From positions 43,331-101,181 of the forward strand of contig NZ_LPNO01000017.1 in NCBI RefSeq assembly GCF_001952855.1: a DNA stretch of 57,851 nucleotides, in the 5' to 3' direction. A model generated the notes under the pieces. That model was not told where the DNA came from. It made no database searches and saw only the letters and a list, made by a program, of their open reading frames with translations. Origin of the DNA: Pseudomonas sp. ATCC PTA-122608 (GTDB taxonomy: Bacteria; Pseudomonadota; Gammaproteobacteria; Pseudomonadales; Pseudomonadaceae). This document shows positions 41,605 to 49,707 of the stretch, in pieces. Both the position numbers and the translations under genes were made by a program. Within the stretch, counting starts at the first letter, position 1; each line of letters begins with the position of its first letter.

Positions 41605-42255
41605 ATGAAGCGCTTCCTGATTCCGCTCGCGACAGTATCGACACTGGGTTTGAGCACCGTGGCACTGGGTGCCTCCACCATCAACCTGACCGTCGAGGGC
41701 TTGCTCTCCCCGACCGCCTGCACACCGCTGCTATCGAGTAATGGCCTGATCGACTACGGCAAGATTTCCCAGAAAGACTTGAACCTTGATCGCGGCACCC
41801 GCCTGCCGATCCAGTACCTGGACGTGACCGTCGACTGCAACGGCAACAGTCGCTTTGCCCTGCGCATGCGCGATAACCGAGACGGCACGGCGAACGTCAA
41901 CAGCGAGATTTTCTACGGCCTGGGCCTGGATAAAAGTGGCAACAAGATCGGGCTCTATTCCCTGAGCTTCGACCCGACGCAAACCGAGGCCAGCCCTTTG
42001 CTGGAAGTCTATGGCACCGAATCCACCACTGGCGGATTGGCCTGGCGCAGCGCCAACAGCAACCCGATTGATATCGGCGCGCGCAGCTACCTGGGGTTTA
42101 CTGATCAAGCCGGGAGCACCACAGGGCCGGCGGCCATCAAGTTTCTCAGCAGTCGGGTGAAGATTGAGACGGTGATCGCCGCCAAGCAGAACCTGGACCT
42201 GAGCAGCGAGATCACCATGGATGGCTCCAGTACCCTGGAGGTCATCTACCTCTAG
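41605..42255 (+). CDS. DUF1120 protein, putative fimbrial subunit 5
   Basis: The 216-residue secreted protein (signal ends ALGAS) closely matches the C-terminal domain of its upstream neighbour: TINLTVEGLLSPTACTPLLSSNGLIDYGKISQKDLN, VTVDCN, RDNRDG, NKIGLYSLSFDP, TESTTGGLAWRSANSNP, SYLGFTDQAGSTTGPAAI and MDGSSTLEVIYL. The two therefore arose by duplication. It could be an adaptor or a minor subunit. It overlaps the convergent MFS gene by 14 bases. Confidence 0.87.
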   Translation: MKRFLIPLATVSTLGLSTVALGASTINLTVEGLLSPTACTPLLSSNGLIDYGKISQKDLNLDRGTRLPIQYLDVTVDCNGNSRFALRMRDNRDGTANVNSEIFYGLGLDKSGNKIGLYSLSFDPTQTEASPLLEVYGTESTTGGLAWRSANSNPIDIGARSYLGFTDQAGSTTGPAAIKFLSSRVKIETVIAAKQNLDLSSEITMDGSSTLEVIYL

Positions 42256-43507
42256 ATTTTTCACTGGTGACGCCGACATACAGGGCACGCCCTGCGCCCA
42301 GGCCGGCAATGATCGCGCCCAGGCCGATCACCGCGAAAATCCAGCCGGTGGCGTTCCAGCCGCCTGTCCAGTCATGCACCAGCCCTACCGCGAACGGCCC
42401 CATGGACGCCAGGGTATAGCCGATACCCTGGGCCATGCTCGACAGGTTGGCGGCCACATGGGAGTCCCGTGAACGCAGCACGATCAAGGTCAGCGCCAGG
42501 CTGAACGTGCCGCCCTGGCCCAGGCCCAGCAGAATCGCCCAGCCCCACAAACCGTCCAGCGGTGCATAGAGGCAACCGAACAGCCCACCCAGCGTCAGCA
42601 CCATCACCACCACAATGGCCAGGCGCTGGTCCTTGCCGCGGGTAGCCAGCCAGGGAGCAGCCAGGGAACTGGCCAACTGCACAATCACCGAACCAGAAAG
42701 TACCAGGCCCGCCTGGGTCGCGGTCAGGCCACGGCCGATCAGGATCGACGGCAACCAGCCAAACACGATGTAGGCCAGTGACGATTGCAGGCCCATGTAC
42801 AAGGTCACCTGCCAGGCCAGCGGGTCACGCAGCAGACCTTTCACCCGATAGGCAACCTGGTGGGCGCCGTGCTTCTGGCCGACTTGTGGCAGCCAGAACA
42901 GCGCCGCGACCAGCGCAGGGAGAATCCAGAAACCCAGGCCGATATTCCAGCTGTCGCCGAAGTAATGGCTGAGCGGCACCGTGGCGCCGGCCGCCAGCGC
43001 GGCGCCCAGGCACAACGCCATGGTGTACACGCCGGTCATGGTGCCGGCCTGTTTGGCGAAGTCGCGTTTGACGATACCGGGCAACAGCACACCGATGATG
43101 CCGATGCTCGCGCCCGCCAGCAGGCTGCCGGCGAACAGCCCGGCTTCACCGAATGAACTGCGCAGGATGATCCCGCAGGCCAGGGTCAGCAGAATCCCCA
43201 GCACCACGCGCTCGGCGCCAAAGCGCCGGGCCAGGATCGGAGCCAGCGGCGCGAACAGGCCCAGGCACAACACCGGCAGCGTCGTCAGCAACCCGGCCTT
43301 GGCGGCCGAGAGACCCAGGCTATGGGAAACCTCAGCGAGCAGCGGCGCCATGCTCGACAGCGCCGGGCGCAGGTTCAACGCCACCAGGATCAGGCCCAGC
43401 AGCAACAGCCACGGGCGGCTCACCACCGGCGGGCTGTGCTGGACTTCATCGTCATCGGCTTCGGCGTCGATCAGCAGTTCTTCAAGGGCGTTTTCTGAAC
43501 GGGACAT
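42242..43507 (-). CDS. MFS transporter, CynX/NimT family
   Basis: The 421-residue protein has 12 membrane segments after a soluble acidic N-terminus (LIDAEADDDEVQ). The first segments (PWLLLLGLILVALNLRPALSSMAPLL) and RRFGAERVV loop match the cyanate/nitroimidazole (CynX/NimT) group. It starts after a short gap from the GntR regulator on the same strand. I chose ATG 43507 (GAGAT upstream) over 43531, which overlaps the regulator. The substrate is unknown, likely an organic anion. Confidence 0.9.
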   Translation of the reverse strand: MSRSENALEELLIDAEADDDEVQHSPPVVSRPWLLLLGLILVALNLRPALSSMAPLLAEVSHSLGLSAAKAGLLTTLPVLCLGLFAPLAPILARRFGAERVVLGILLTLACGIILRSSFGEAGLFAGSLLAGASIGIIGVLLPGIVKRDFAKQAGTMTGVYTMALCLGAALAAGATVPLSHYFGDSWNIGLGFWILPALVAALFWLPQVGQKHGAHQVAYRVKGLLRDPLAWQVTLYMGLQSSLAYIVFGWLPSILIGRGLTATQAGLVLSGSVIVQLASSLAAPWLATRGKDQRLAIVVVMVLTLGGLFGCLYAPLDGLWGWAILLGLGQGGTFSLALTLIVLRSRDSHVAANLSSMAQGIGYTLASMGPFAVGLVHDWTGGWNATGWIFAVIGLGAIIAGLGAGRALYVGVTSEKSRGR

Positions 43508-43520
43508 GGGGATCTCGGAT

Positions 43521-44180
43521 TCAAGGTTCATTGATCAACTGCCGGGAAAGCGCCTTGGCACGTTCCGGGTCCTGTTGTTCCACGGCATCGAGCAAGGCGC
43601 CGTGCAGGTCGAACACCGCTTGCCTGCGCGGCTGGATGTTCAGGGTCTGGCGCAGTTGCGCGCCGACGATGCTGGAAAAGTACTGGTAAAGCTCGCTCAA
43701 GGCCGGGTTGTGAGCCGCATCCACCAGACGTTTGTGGAACACCAGGTCGCAGCTGATGTAGTGCTCAAGATCACCGTGGTAATGGTCGCCGCTGGATTTC
43801 AGTGCCGCGCGCAAGGCGATCAGGTCTTCATCGGTGCGGCGCAAGGCAGCCAGGCCAATGGCCTCGACTTCAAGAATCTGCCGCGTCTCCTGGGCCTGGA
43901 CCAGGGTGCAATGGGACAAGGCTTTCATCGCGCCCAACGGGTCGGTCATGGAACGCAAATAGCTGCCGTCGCCCTGGCGGATCTCGATCAATCCGGAGAA
44001 CGCCAATACGCGCATGGCTTCGCGCACAGTGTTACGGCTGATCCCCAACTCTGCAGACAACTCGGGCTCGGTGGGCAGGCGTTCGCCGATGGCCCACACG
44101 CCTTGGGTGATGCGCTGGCGCAACTGTTCGAGGGCTTGGTCGACCAGGGAGCGTTTGATCAGAGGAGCGATGTCTGTCAT
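43521..44180 (-). CDS. GntR-family regulator, FadR/FCD subgroup
   Basis: The 219-residue protein has an N-terminal winged helix (VDQALEQLRQRITQGVWAIGERLPTEPELSAELGISRNTVREAMRVLAFSGLIEIRQGDGSYL) and an all-helical FCD ligand domain with its metal residues (DLVFHKRLVDAAHNPAL, VFDLHGALLDAV). Such regulators sense small organic acids. The gene is transcribed with the MFS transporter and probably represses it. ATG 44180 follows GGACG. Confidence 0.9.
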   Translation of the reverse strand: MTDIAPLIKRSLVDQALEQLRQRITQGVWAIGERLPTEPELSAELGISRNTVREAMRVLAFSGLIEIRQGDGSYLRSMTDPLGAMKALSHCTLVQAQETRQILEVEAIGLAALRRTDEDLIALRAALKSSGDHYHGDLEHYISCDLVFHKRLVDAAHNPALSELYQYFSSIVGAQLRQTLNIQPRRQAVFDLHGALLDAVEQQDPERAKALSRQLINEP

Positions 44181-44301
44181 GGGTTTCGTCCTTTCATCCA
44201 ATCATAGGATGAATTTTCCTACAGCCTATTCGGAGTTGCCTACAAAGGCAACGCACTAGGGTTCTTGAGGAGGAAAAGGAGCAGTATTTTCGATTGGTAA
44301 A

Positions 44302-44320
44302 ATTACCCTCAGAGGGTAAT
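44302..44320. promoter_or_regulatory. Palindromic operator of mqsRA
   Basis: ATTACCCTCAGAGGGTAAT is a perfect palindrome around a central A, 20 bases before mqsR. MqsA binds short palindromes of AACCT..AGGTT type in E. coli; ACCCT..AGGGT here is a close variant in the same place. Confidence 0.75.
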
Positions 44321-44339
44321 TATTGGACTCAGGTGTCTT

Positions 44340-44651
44340 ATGGAAAAGTACACACCTCATTACGATTTGGCGGTGATAAAGGCGGATGTCAGGCGGCTTG
44401 GAAAGCAAGCATTTACTCAAAGCGCACGCCGTTGCGGCGAGGATCTTGATTTAAGCATCGAACAAATGCAGGCGGTCATTTTCGAGTTGAAAAACACGAT
44501 GTTGTACAAGTCGATGACCACTCATGACGACCATCGAGTTTGGCAAGATGTGTATCACATTCACTCACATGATCTGGAGATCTACATCAAGGTGACCTAC
44601 CGCACGGATGGTAAACCTCCGGTGATCTCCTTCAAGGAGAAAAACCCATGA
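44340..44651 (+). CDS. mqsR: Toxin MqsR, GCU-type mRNA interferase
   Basis: The 103-residue protein matches MqsR almost end to end: MEKYTPHYDL, LYKSMTTHDDHRVWQDVYH and VISFKEK. The residues used in catalysis by E. coli MqsR (Lys56, Gln68, Tyr81) match Lys57, Gln69 and Tyr82 here, and RNA cleavage at GCU sites is the known function. The toxin gene comes first, opposite to most type II systems, and overlaps mqsA by ATGA. Confidence 0.95.
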   Translation: MEKYTPHYDLAVIKADVRRLGKQAFTQSARRCGEDLDLSIEQMQAVIFELKNTMLYKSMTTHDDHRVWQDVYHIHSHDLEIYIKVTYRTDGKPPVISFKEKNP

Positions 44652-45130
44652 AAACAGAGCAATGCTTCAGCTGCGGCAGGCATGACGGAATGCATCACTT
44701 CTCAGGACGTAGCGAAACATCGGAAGTCAAAGGTTTGCATCGCCGTATAGACGATCTGTCTGGATGGGAGTGCCAGGCATGTGGAGAGGTGATCCTGGAC
44801 CCCGAAGACGCGGAACGCTATTCAGACCACTGCGATGAAATAGTCCACAGTTTCAGGCAAATGGTCGGCACCGAGATGAAGCGCATACGCCGCAAACTGC
44901 ACCTTTCACAAAAAGAAACGGTACAACTGCTATCGGGTGGCGGCCACAACGCCTTATCTCGTTACGAGCGCGGTGAGGTATTGCCCCCCAAGTCCCTGGT
45001 AGTCCTGATGCGTTTGCTTGAGCGTCACCCCCACTTGCTGGTCGAAGCAAAAATCCTGAGTGAAGGCGCAGATCTTCGTAACTCCGTGCATACGGTACAT
45101 AAAGAACACGAGACCCTGACCACAACTTGA
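44648..45130 (+). CDS. mqsA: Antitoxin MqsA, zinc-binding XRE-type
   Basis: The 160-residue protein has an N-terminal zinc domain with CFSCG (Cys6, Cys9) and CQACG (Cys42, Cys45) and a C-terminal HTH (IRRKLHLSQKETVQLLSGGGHNALSRYERGEVLPPKSLVVLMRLL). It wraps MqsR and binds the operator. It is about 28 residues longer than E. coli MqsA; the extra tail (EGADLRNSVHTVHKEH..) looks disordered. It overlaps mqsR by four bases. Confidence 0.94.
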   Translation: MKTEQCFSCGRHDGMHHFSGRSETSEVKGLHRRIDDLSGWECQACGEVILDPEDAERYSDHCDEIVHSFRQMVGTEMKRIRRKLHLSQKETVQLLSGGGHNALSRYERGEVLPPKSLVVLMRLLERHPHLLVEAKILSEGADLRNSVHTVHKEHETLTTT

Positions 45131-45142
45131 TTGAGGGCAAAA

Positions 45143-45171
45143 ATAAACCCGGCACCAGGCCGGGTTTATTG
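45143..45171. terminator. Bidirectional terminator between mqsA and aapP
   Basis: AATAAACCCGGC and GCCGGGTTTATT form a stem around ACCAG with A/T-rich flanks, between two convergent genes. Confidence 0.88.
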
Positions 45172-45191
45172 TTTCAAGCATTACCCATGGA

Positions 45192-45956
45192 TCAATGCAG
45201 AATCTGGCTCAAGAACAACTTGGTCCGATCATTCTGCGGGTTGTCGAAGAAGTCATTCGGCGCCGCCTGTTCAACGATCTCGCCCTTGTCCATAAAGATC
45301 ACACGGTTGGCCACGGTGCGCGCAAAGCCCATTTCGTGGGTTACGCAGAGCATGGTCATGCCGTCTTCCGCCAGGCCGATCATGGTGTCCAGCACCTCTT
45401 TCACCATCTCTGGATCGAGTGCCGAGGTCGGCTCATCGAACAACATGATTTTCGGCTTCATGCACAACGCACGGGCAATCGCCACGCGCTGTTGCTGACC
45501 GCCGGAAAGTTGGCCCGGAAACTTGTGGGCCTGCTCCGGAATACGCACGCGCTCCAGGTAGTGCATGGCAATTTCTTCAGCCTTGCGCTTGGGCATCTTG
45601 CGGACCCACATCGGTGCCAGCGTGCAGTTCTGCAGGATGGTCAGGTGCGGGAACAGATTGAAGTGCTGGAACACCATGCCGACTTCACGGCGGATCGCTT
45701 CGATCTGCTTGAGGTCATTGGTCAGTTCCACACCATCGACCACGATGCGGCCCTGCTGGTGCTCTTCCAGACGGTTGAGGCAGCGGATGGTGGTGGACTT
45801 GCCGGAACCCGACGGGCCGCACAGCACGATACGCTCGCCCTGCTTGACGTTCAGGTTGATGTCTTTCAACACGTGGAACTGGCCGTACCACTTGTTGACG
45901 CCCTGCATCTGAATAATGCCTTCAGGGCTCACAGGCTGTTTGATCGCTTCACTCAT
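45192..45956 (-). CDS. aapP: General L-amino acid ABC transporter ATP-binding protein AapP
   Basis: The 254-residue ATPase has Walker A GPSGSGKST, Q-loop FQHFNLFPHLT, signature LSGGQQQR, Walker B IMLFDEPTSALDP and the His switch THEM. It belongs to the polar amino-acid (GlnQ/AapP) group and powers AapQM. I chose ATG 45956; the frame open to 46028 overlaps aapM. It is the last gene of aapJQMP. Confidence 0.95.
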   Translation of the reverse strand: MSEAIKQPVSPEGIIQMQGVNKWYGQFHVLKDINLNVKQGERIVLCGPSGSGKSTTIRCLNRLEEHQQGRIVVDGVELTNDLKQIEAIRREVGMVFQHFNLFPHLTILQNCTLAPMWVRKMPKRKAEEIAMHYLERVRIPEQAHKFPGQLSGGQQQRVAIARALCMKPKIMLFDEPTSALDPEMVKEVLDTMIGLAEDGMTMLCVTHEMGFARTVANRVIFMDKGEIVEQAAPNDFFDNPQNDRTKLFLSQILH

Positions 45957-45966
45957 CACAAAACTC

Positions 45967-47064
45967 CTAACGCTTGTGGCCTGTGTCCAGCTTGTGTTCC
46001 AAATGAATGGAATAGCGGGACATACCAAAACAGAAAATCCAGAACACCAGGGCGGCGAACACGTAGCCTTCAGTGGCCATGCCCAACCATTTCGGGTCGG
46101 CGGCGGCTTGCTTGACGCTGTTGAGCAGGTCGAACAGGCCGATGATGATCACAAGGCTGGTGTCCTTGAACAACGCGATAAACGTGTTGACGATGCCCGG
46201 GATCACCATCTTCAGCGCCTGGGGCAAAATCACCAGGCCCATGCTGCGCCAGTAACCCAGGCCCATCGCGGCGGCGGCTTCGTACTGCCCCTTGGGAATC
46301 GCCTGCAAACCACCGCGCACCACTTCGGCCACGTAGGCCGACTGGAACAGGATCACGCCGATCAAGGCCCGCAGCAGTTTGTCGATGCCCATGCCTTCCG
46401 GCAGGAACAACGGCAACATCACCGACGACATGAACAACACCGTGATCAACGGCACACCGCGCCAGAACTCGATGAAGGTCACGCACACCACACGAATCGC
46501 CGGCATGTTCGAACGCCGACCCAGCGCCAGCACAATTCCCAGCGGCAAGGCCCCGGCAATGCCGACGGTAGCGATCACCAGGGTCAGCATCAAGCCGCCC
46601 CATTGGCTGGTGGCCACGTTGGTCATGCCGAAGATCCCGCCGTGGAGCAGGAAGTAGGCAACGATCGGGTACACCACCAAAAAGCTCAGGCCGTAGACCG
46701 CCTTGCGGGTGAAGCGCGAGATGAACAACGGCGCCACGCCAACGATGGCCAGCCACACGGTCAGGTCCACGCGCCAGCGCAGGTCGCCGGGGTAGTAGCC
46801 GTACATGAACTGCCCGAAACGCTGTTGGATAAACACCCAGCAGGCGCCTTCCTTGGTGCAGTCGGCGCGGGTAGTGCCCACCCAGTTGGCATCGAAGATC
46901 GCCCAGCTGAGGATCGGCGGCACTATCAGGTAGATCAGGTAGAACGCCAGCAACGTCAGCAGGGTGTTGAGCCAGCTGGAAAACAGGTTGGCACGCATCC
47001 ACGCCATCGGCCCGAAGACCTTGTTGGGTGGTGGCATGTCAGGTTTGAAAATATGAGAAGTCAT
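45967..47064 (-). CDS. aapM: General L-amino acid ABC transporter permease AapM
   Basis: The 365-residue permease has a large N-terminal region with two early membrane segments and a periplasmic loop, typical of Aap/Bzt permeases, followed by the HisM-type core with the EAA loop (YEAAAAMGLGYWRSMGLVILPQALKMVIPGI). It forms the membrane channel with AapQ. It lies 10 bases after aapQ and 10 before aapP. Confidence 0.94.
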   Translation of the reverse strand: MTSHIFKPDMPPPNKVFGPMAWMRANLFSSWLNTLLTLLAFYLIYLIVPPILSWAIFDANWVGTTRADCTKEGACWVFIQQRFGQFMYGYYPGDLRWRVDLTVWLAIVGVAPLFISRFTRKAVYGLSFLVVYPIVAYFLLHGGIFGMTNVATSQWGGLMLTLVIATVGIAGALPLGIVLALGRRSNMPAIRVVCVTFIEFWRGVPLITVLFMSSVMLPLFLPEGMGIDKLLRALIGVILFQSAYVAEVVRGGLQAIPKGQYEAAAAMGLGYWRSMGLVILPQALKMVIPGIVNTFIALFKDTSLVIIIGLFDLLNSVKQAAADPKWLGMATEGYVFAALVFWIFCFGMSRYSIHLEHKLDTGHKR

Positions 47065-47074
47065 GCTGGTTTCC

Positions 47075-48256
47075 TCACCGCTCGATCAGCGCAATGCGCT
47101 TGTTGTACCAGTTCATCAGCAGGGAAATGCTGATGCTGATCGCCAGGTACACGCTCATGGTGATGGCAATGACTTCGATGGCCTGGCCGGTCTGGTTGAG
47201 CACCGTGCCGGCAAACAGCGAAACCATTTCCGGGTAACCGATACCGGCGGCCAGTGACGAGTTTTTCGCCAGGTTGAGGTATTGGCTGGTCAGCGGCGGG
47301 ATGATCACGCGCAGGGCTTGCGGGATGATCACTTTGCGCAGGGTCGGACCGTTGCGCAGTCCGAGGGAGCGCGCCGCTTCGGTCTGGCCGTGGCTGACGG
47401 ACTTGATGCCCGAACGCACGATCTCGGCGATGAACGCCGCGGTGTACACGGTCAAGGCCAGGGTCAGCGCCAGCAACTCGGGAATCAACACCCAGCCGCC
47501 AACAAAGTTGAAGCCTTGCAGCTTCGGCATTTCCCAGTGCAGCGGCGCGCCGAAAACCAGTGCGCACAGTGCCGGGATCACCACCAACAGTGCCAGGCCG
47601 ACCCAGAATTTATGGAACGGAACACCGGTGGCTTCAAAGCGTTTGTTGGCCCAACGGGTCATCATTACTATGGCGATAATCGCCACTACAACGCTGATCA
47701 CAAACGGCCAGAAGCCGTCCGCCGCCAACGCGGCAGGCATGTTCAGGCCACGGCTGCTGACGAAGAAGGTGTCGCCGAAGTTGTGGCTGTTACGCGGCCC
47801 CGGCATCGTCAGGAATACCGCGAAGTACCAGAACAGGATTTGCAGCAGCGGCGGAATGTTGCGGAACACTTCCACATACACGGTCGCCAGCTTGTTGATC
47901 ATCCAGTTGGGCGACAAGCGCGCCACGCCGATGATGAACCCGAGGATGGTCGCCAGGACCACACCGATCACGGTCACCAGCAAGGTGTTGAGCAGACCGA
48001 TCACAAAGACCCGGGCATAGCTGTCCGATTCGGTGTAGTCGATCAGGTGCTGAGCGATGCCGAAGCCGGCACTGCGCTCAAGAAAGTCGAAACCCGAGGT
48101 AATGCCCCGGTGTTGAAGGTTAGTTTGCGTGTTGTTGAACAGGTACCAGCCCAACGAGACCACCGCCACAATCGTGATGATCTGGAATAGCCACGCACGC
48201 ACTTTTGGATCACTGAAGCTGAGCTTCTGTTTTGGTGCGCCGATTTGATTTTGCAT
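47075..48256 (-). CDS. aapQ: General L-amino acid ABC transporter permease AapQ
   Basis: The 393-residue permease has about eight membrane segments. The core carries the EAA loop TEAARSLGLRNGPTLRKVIIPQALRVIIPPL. The N-terminal part (SLGWYLFNNTQTNLQHRGITSGFDFLERSAGFGI) is the characteristic AapQ/BztB start. It pairs with AapM for uptake of acidic, neutral and some basic amino acids. Confidence 0.95.
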   Translation of the reverse strand: MQNQIGAPKQKLSFSDPKVRAWLFQIITIVAVVSLGWYLFNNTQTNLQHRGITSGFDFLERSAGFGIAQHLIDYTESDSYARVFVIGLLNTLLVTVIGVVLATILGFIIGVARLSPNWMINKLATVYVEVFRNIPPLLQILFWYFAVFLTMPGPRNSHNFGDTFFVSSRGLNMPAALAADGFWPFVISVVVAIIAIVMMTRWANKRFEATGVPFHKFWVGLALLVVIPALCALVFGAPLHWEMPKLQGFNFVGGWVLIPELLALTLALTVYTAAFIAEIVRSGIKSVSHGQTEAARSLGLRNGPTLRKVIIPQALRVIIPPLTSQYLNLAKNSSLAAGIGYPEMVSLFAGTVLNQTGQAIEVIAITMSVYLAISISISLLMNWYNKRIALIER

Positions 48257-48285
48257 TAAGTGCCCCAGGAATAATGGAACAGAAC

Positions 48286-48314
48286 ATCACCCGGCGGTTG
48301 GCCCACCGGGTGAT
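48286..48314 (-). other. Hairpin between aapJ and aapQ
   Basis: ATCACCCGG and CCGGGTGAT form a 9-bp stem around an 11-base loop in the 72-base gap after aapJ. Such hairpins after binding-protein genes commonly protect the upstream message and reduce downstream expression, giving more AapJ than permease. No T run follows. Confidence 0.7.
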
Positions 48315-48328
48315 AGAACCATCAGCGA

Positions 48329-49360
48329 TCAGCGCACAGGTGGTGCGTATTGAATGCCGCCGTTGTTCCACAGCGCGTTCAGGCCACGGTCGATTTCCAG
48401 CGGAGTGCTTTTGCCGAGGTTTTTCTCGAACACTTCACCGTAGTTACCCACTTGCTTGACGATCTGTACGACCCAGTCCTTCTTCACTTTCAGGTCTTTG
48501 CCGTATTCGCCATCAGCACCCAGCAGACGGGCTACGTCCGGGTTCTTGGTGGATTTGGCTTCAGCTTCGACGTTTTTCGAAGTGATGCCGGCTTCTTCAG
48601 CGTTGAGCATGGCGTAGCCAACCCAGCGCACGATGGCCAGCCACTCGTCGTCGCCGTTACGCACAACAGGACCCAGAGGTTCCTTGGAGATGGTTTCCGG
48701 CAACACCACGTAGTCCTTCGGCGAGGCCAACTTGCTGCGCTGGGCAAACAGTTGGGACTTGTCGGAGGTCAGTACGTCGCAACGCCCGGATTCCAGCGAC
48801 TTGGCGCTTTCATCGGAGGTGTCGAACGTGATCGGGGTGTACTTCAGGTTGTTGGCGCGGAAGTAGTCGGAAACGTTCAGCTCGGTGGTGGTACCGGCCT
48901 GGATGCAGATGGTTGCACCGTCCAGTTCCTTGGCACTTTTAACGCCCAGCTTGTTGTTCACCAGGAAGCCAACACCGTCGTAGTAGGTGATGAAGCCCGG
49001 GAATTTCAGGCCCATGCCGGCATCGCGAGAGCTGGTCATGGTGGTGTTACGCGACAGGATGTCGACTTCGCCAGACTGAAGCGCGGTGAAACGCTCCTTG
49101 GCATTCAACTGGCTGAATTTGACCTTGGTTGCGTCGCCGAATACGGCAGCGGCAACAGCACGGCATACGTCAGCGTCGATCCCGAGGATCTTGCCACTGG
49201 CGTCCGGCACCGAGAAGCCTGGCAGACCGTCGCTCACGCCACACTGCACAAAGCCTTTCTTCTGCACGGCATCCAGAGTGGCGCCAGCCTGGGCGAAACC
49301 ACTGACACCCAATACGGCAGCCGCGGTCACGATGGCCAGGGTGGATTTCAATACCTTCAT
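48329..49360 (-). CDS. aapJ: General L-amino acid ABC transporter periplasmic binding protein AapJ
   Basis: The 343-residue protein has a signal peptide (LKSTLAIVTAAAVLGVSGFAQA) and the family-3 solute-binding fold: VQKKGFVQCGVSDGLPGFSVPDASGKILGIDADVCRAVAAAVFG. It captures L-amino acids for AapQMP. GGAGG lies 6 bases before the ATG, and ACAACAAGAG a little further upstream resembles the A-rich catabolite-activity motif recognised by Hfq/Crc. Confidence 0.95.
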   Translation of the reverse strand: MKVLKSTLAIVTAAAVLGVSGFAQAGATLDAVQKKGFVQCGVSDGLPGFSVPDASGKILGIDADVCRAVAAAVFGDATKVKFSQLNAKERFTALQSGEVDILSRNTTMTSSRDAGMGLKFPGFITYYDGVGFLVNNKLGVKSAKELDGATICIQAGTTTELNVSDYFRANNLKYTPITFDTSDESAKSLESGRCDVLTSDKSQLFAQRSKLASPKDYVVLPETISKEPLGPVVRNGDDEWLAIVRWVGYAMLNAEEAGITSKNVEAEAKSTKNPDVARLLGADGEYGKDLKVKKDWVVQIVKQVGNYGEVFEKNLGKSTPLEIDRGLNALWNNGGIQYAPPVR

Positions 49361-49707
49361 TCAAACCTCCAGTTTTGCTCTTGTTGTGTCGGAGCTCAAA
49401 CCCCACCGCACCCTTATGAGGCGACATCGACCCGTGTTGGCTTTTTTTGGGGTCAAACAGCATGAGGTTTTTGCTTTAAGTCCAGTTGCTATCCCCCAGG
49501 CGTCAGTCACTGATAGTGTTACCGCCTGGGGTGAGCCTTGACATCGGGTTTCTCATAGCAAGCCCCGTACCAGACTGGTGGCTGAGTCGTTTCAGCCCAT
49601 GGTCAAGAGCAAAAGATTCAACCTTGCGACATTCTCTTAACAGATCAACTCGTCGCGCACCGTTCCGACGCACTCAATCGGAGCGCACGCACATTTATGG
49701 AGCAGAC
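49361..49707. promoter_or_regulatory. Divergent region between aapJ and carboxylesterase
   Basis: The 347 bases hold the aap promoter and that of the esterase. Besides the ACAACAAGAG element near aapJ (complement 49378-49390) I see no clear sigma-54 or sigma-70 consensus. The open frame from 49486 in line with the esterase lacks a ribosome binding site and is not protein-like. Confidence 0.45.

Noticed and set aside
45195..47133. Long plus-strand frames over aapP and aapM
   Set aside because: They are opposite strongly supported ABC transporter genes and show no family features.
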